Of a DNA stretch of 64,000 nucleotides, positions 62,870 to 64,000 are shown piece by piece (the stretch's first letter is position 1; each line of letters opens with the position of its first letter). Below the pieces are notes generated by a model. The model made no database searches. It had not been told where the DNA came from and was given only the letters and a program-made list of their open reading frames with translations. The stretch is taken from positions 714,303-778,302 of the forward strand of contig NZ_CP100416.1 in assembly GCF_026017845.1 (NCBI RefSeq), read 5' to 3'. The translations under genes and the position numbers were made by a program. The DNA comes from Amycolatopsis mediterranei (GTDB lineage: Bacteria > Actinomycetota > Actinomycetes > Mycobacteriales > Pseudonocardiaceae).

Positions 62870-63694
62870 TCAGTGGGCGGGTTCCTCTTCCCGCTCGATG
62901 GGGGCGCGCTTGACGTCCGCCTCGAGCAGGGGCCGGTACTTGCCGGTGCCGGTCAGGTGGGTCAGGAAGAAGGCCGTGAACAGCGCGCGGGTGAGCTGCT
63001 GCGTCTTGCGGTGCGGCTTGCCGTGCATGAACAGCTGCGACCAGTGCCTGCCCTCGGTGACGCCCAGGTGGGACGCCTTGCCGAGGAACCGCAGCTGGAC
63101 GTCGTCACCGCCCCAGGCGCCCGCGATGGCTTCGGCGTGCGCGACAGCGGGGGCGACCAGGTCGTCTTCGGCGGCGAGGTGCAGGCCGGGGACGGTGATC
63201 GCTTGCGCCGACTCGGTGGCCGGCGGCAGCGTCTGGGCTGCCGTGATGGTGGCGACGGCCTTGATCCGCGGGTGGTCACTCCGCGCGTCCTGCGCCGCGG
63301 CGAGCACGGCGGAGCCACCGCCGGTCGAGTGGCCGGCGAGGCCGAGCTTGGCGGGGTCGACGCTGATGCCGTCCGGGCCGAGCCGGACGGTCGTGACGAC
63401 GTCGAGGGTGGTCAAGAGGTCGGCGGCGAGCAGCCGGTGCGAGGGCAGCGGCCCGCGCTGGGTGGCCGGCGCGGCGGCGACGATGCCCCAGCTCGCGAGG
63501 TGGCGCAGCAGCTCCCGGTACCGATCGGGCGGCTGCAGCCAGCCGTGCCCGAAGGCGACGGCCGGCAACCCGAGCCCGGCGCGCGGCGTGTAGACCACGC
63601 CGGGCAGCCCGACCAGGGCGAGGTCGCCGCGCAGGACCTCGTGCGGACCCGGGTGCGTCAACTCCGCGAGCAGCTGCTTGGGCTTGCTGGCCAT
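62870..63694 (-). CDS. Alpha/beta hydrolase (dienelactone hydrolase/chlorophyllase-like)
   Basis: A 274-residue soluble enzyme. Catalytic residues visible are Ser123 in GHSTGGGSA, Asp177 or Asp178 in LAAEDDLVAP and His209 in KASHLG. GHGWLQP is the oxyanion-hole loop. The order and spacing fit the alpha/beta hydrolase fold, dienelactone hydrolase or PET/chlorophyllase-like branch. Substrate unknown. ATG at 63694 chosen (ASKPKQLLAELTHPGP); upstream in-frame sequence is low-complexity. Ends beside a shared terminator. Confidence 0.85.
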   Translation of the reverse strand: MASKPKQLLAELTHPGPHEVLRGDLALVGLPGVVYTPRAGLGLPAVAFGHGWLQPPDRYRELLRHLASWGIVAAAPATQRGPLPSHRLLAADLLTTLDVVTTVRLGPDGISVDPAKLGLAGHSTGGGSAVLAAAQDARSDHPRIKAVATITAAQTLPPATESAQAITVPGLHLAAEDDLVAPAVAHAEAIAGAWGGDDVQLRFLGKASHLGVTEGRHWSQLFMHGKPHRKTQQLTRALFTAFFLTHLTGTGKYRPLLEADVKRAPIEREEEPAH

Positions 63695-64000
63695 GTCCGG
63701 AACCCTACTGTGCGACCCCCGCCGCGGCTCGCCCGCCGCCCCGGCGCGCCGCAACGCTCGGCTCGCGGTCACCCCACCCGCCACGGTTCCGGCAAAGTCC
63801 CAGCGCTCCAGCTGCCTCACCGGCAGTGAACGGCACGCTGACGGCATGACCGGCGCCCCACCCAGACCTCCCCCGCCACCCCGATCCGAAGCCGGCACAC
63901 GGACGGGGGTGGGGGGGGGGGGGGGCCGCGGCGCGCCCCGCGCCCCCCCACCCCCCCGCCGACCCAGACACACAGAGCCGGGTGGGGGGGGGGCGGGCCG
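63695..64000. other. Non-coding end of window with poor-quality sequence
   Basis: An ATG at 63846 opens a Pro-rich frame without a ribosome binding site, not called as a gene. From about 63900 the sequence is runs of G and C (15 Gs at 63911-63925; 10 Gs at 63984-63993), as at low-quality contig ends. Nothing functional can be read there. Confidence 0.6.

Overview
The window is high-GC actinobacterial DNA. Codons end mostly in G/C, many genes start with GTG or TTG, and the ribosomal proteins, the zinc-type S14 and L36, the ESX/type VII machinery and several probably leaderless starts all fit. The best match is Pseudonocardiaceae, probably Amycolatopsis or a close relative; that is inference, because no rRNA is present.

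Layout. 1-2083: start of an Lrp/AsnC-like regulator, a divergent MFS exporter and a zinc-ribbon protein. 2293-8599: a Crp/Fnr-type regulator followed by a tight four-gene cassette (cyclase-like protein, P-loop protein with helical repeats, SPFH/coiled-coil protein, DUF4407 membrane protein). The first two cassette proteins share a short motif, at the C-terminus of one and the N-terminus of the other; this is the best candidate for an undescribed system. 8666-10262: a small membrane protein, a decayed EbfC/type VII effector locus and a small ORF. 10263-11166: a long non-coding stretch before rpsL.

11167-35424: the translation superregion. It runs rpsL-rpsG-fusA-tuf, then the S10 and spc operons (rpsJ to rplO), then a terminator and two unrelated membrane-protein genes, then secY-adk-map, infA-rpmJ-rpsM-(unknown 61-aa ORF)-rpsK-rpsD-rpoA-rplQ-truA. 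Several gene gaps hold strong GC-rich hairpins.

35494-53837: an ESX-4-like type VII secretion locus between truA and rplM-rpsI-glmM, the same neighbourhood as ESX-4 in mycobacteria. It has eccE, eccB, mycP, eccD, a fused three-ATPase eccC, an Hsp70-like/Rv3446c-type protein, two WXG100 proteins and several accessory proteins. 54099-56670: rplM, rpsI, glmM.

56656-59362: a small lipid-type cluster of an atypical short P450-like protein divergent from a fatty acyl-AMP ligase and an acyl carrier protein. 59517-62831: three probable type VII secretion substrates or partners, ending in a terminator. 62870-63694: an alpha/beta hydrolase. The last 100 bases are G/C homopolymers that look like a low-quality contig end.

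No tRNA, rRNA, CRISPR array, insertion sequence or integrase was recognised.
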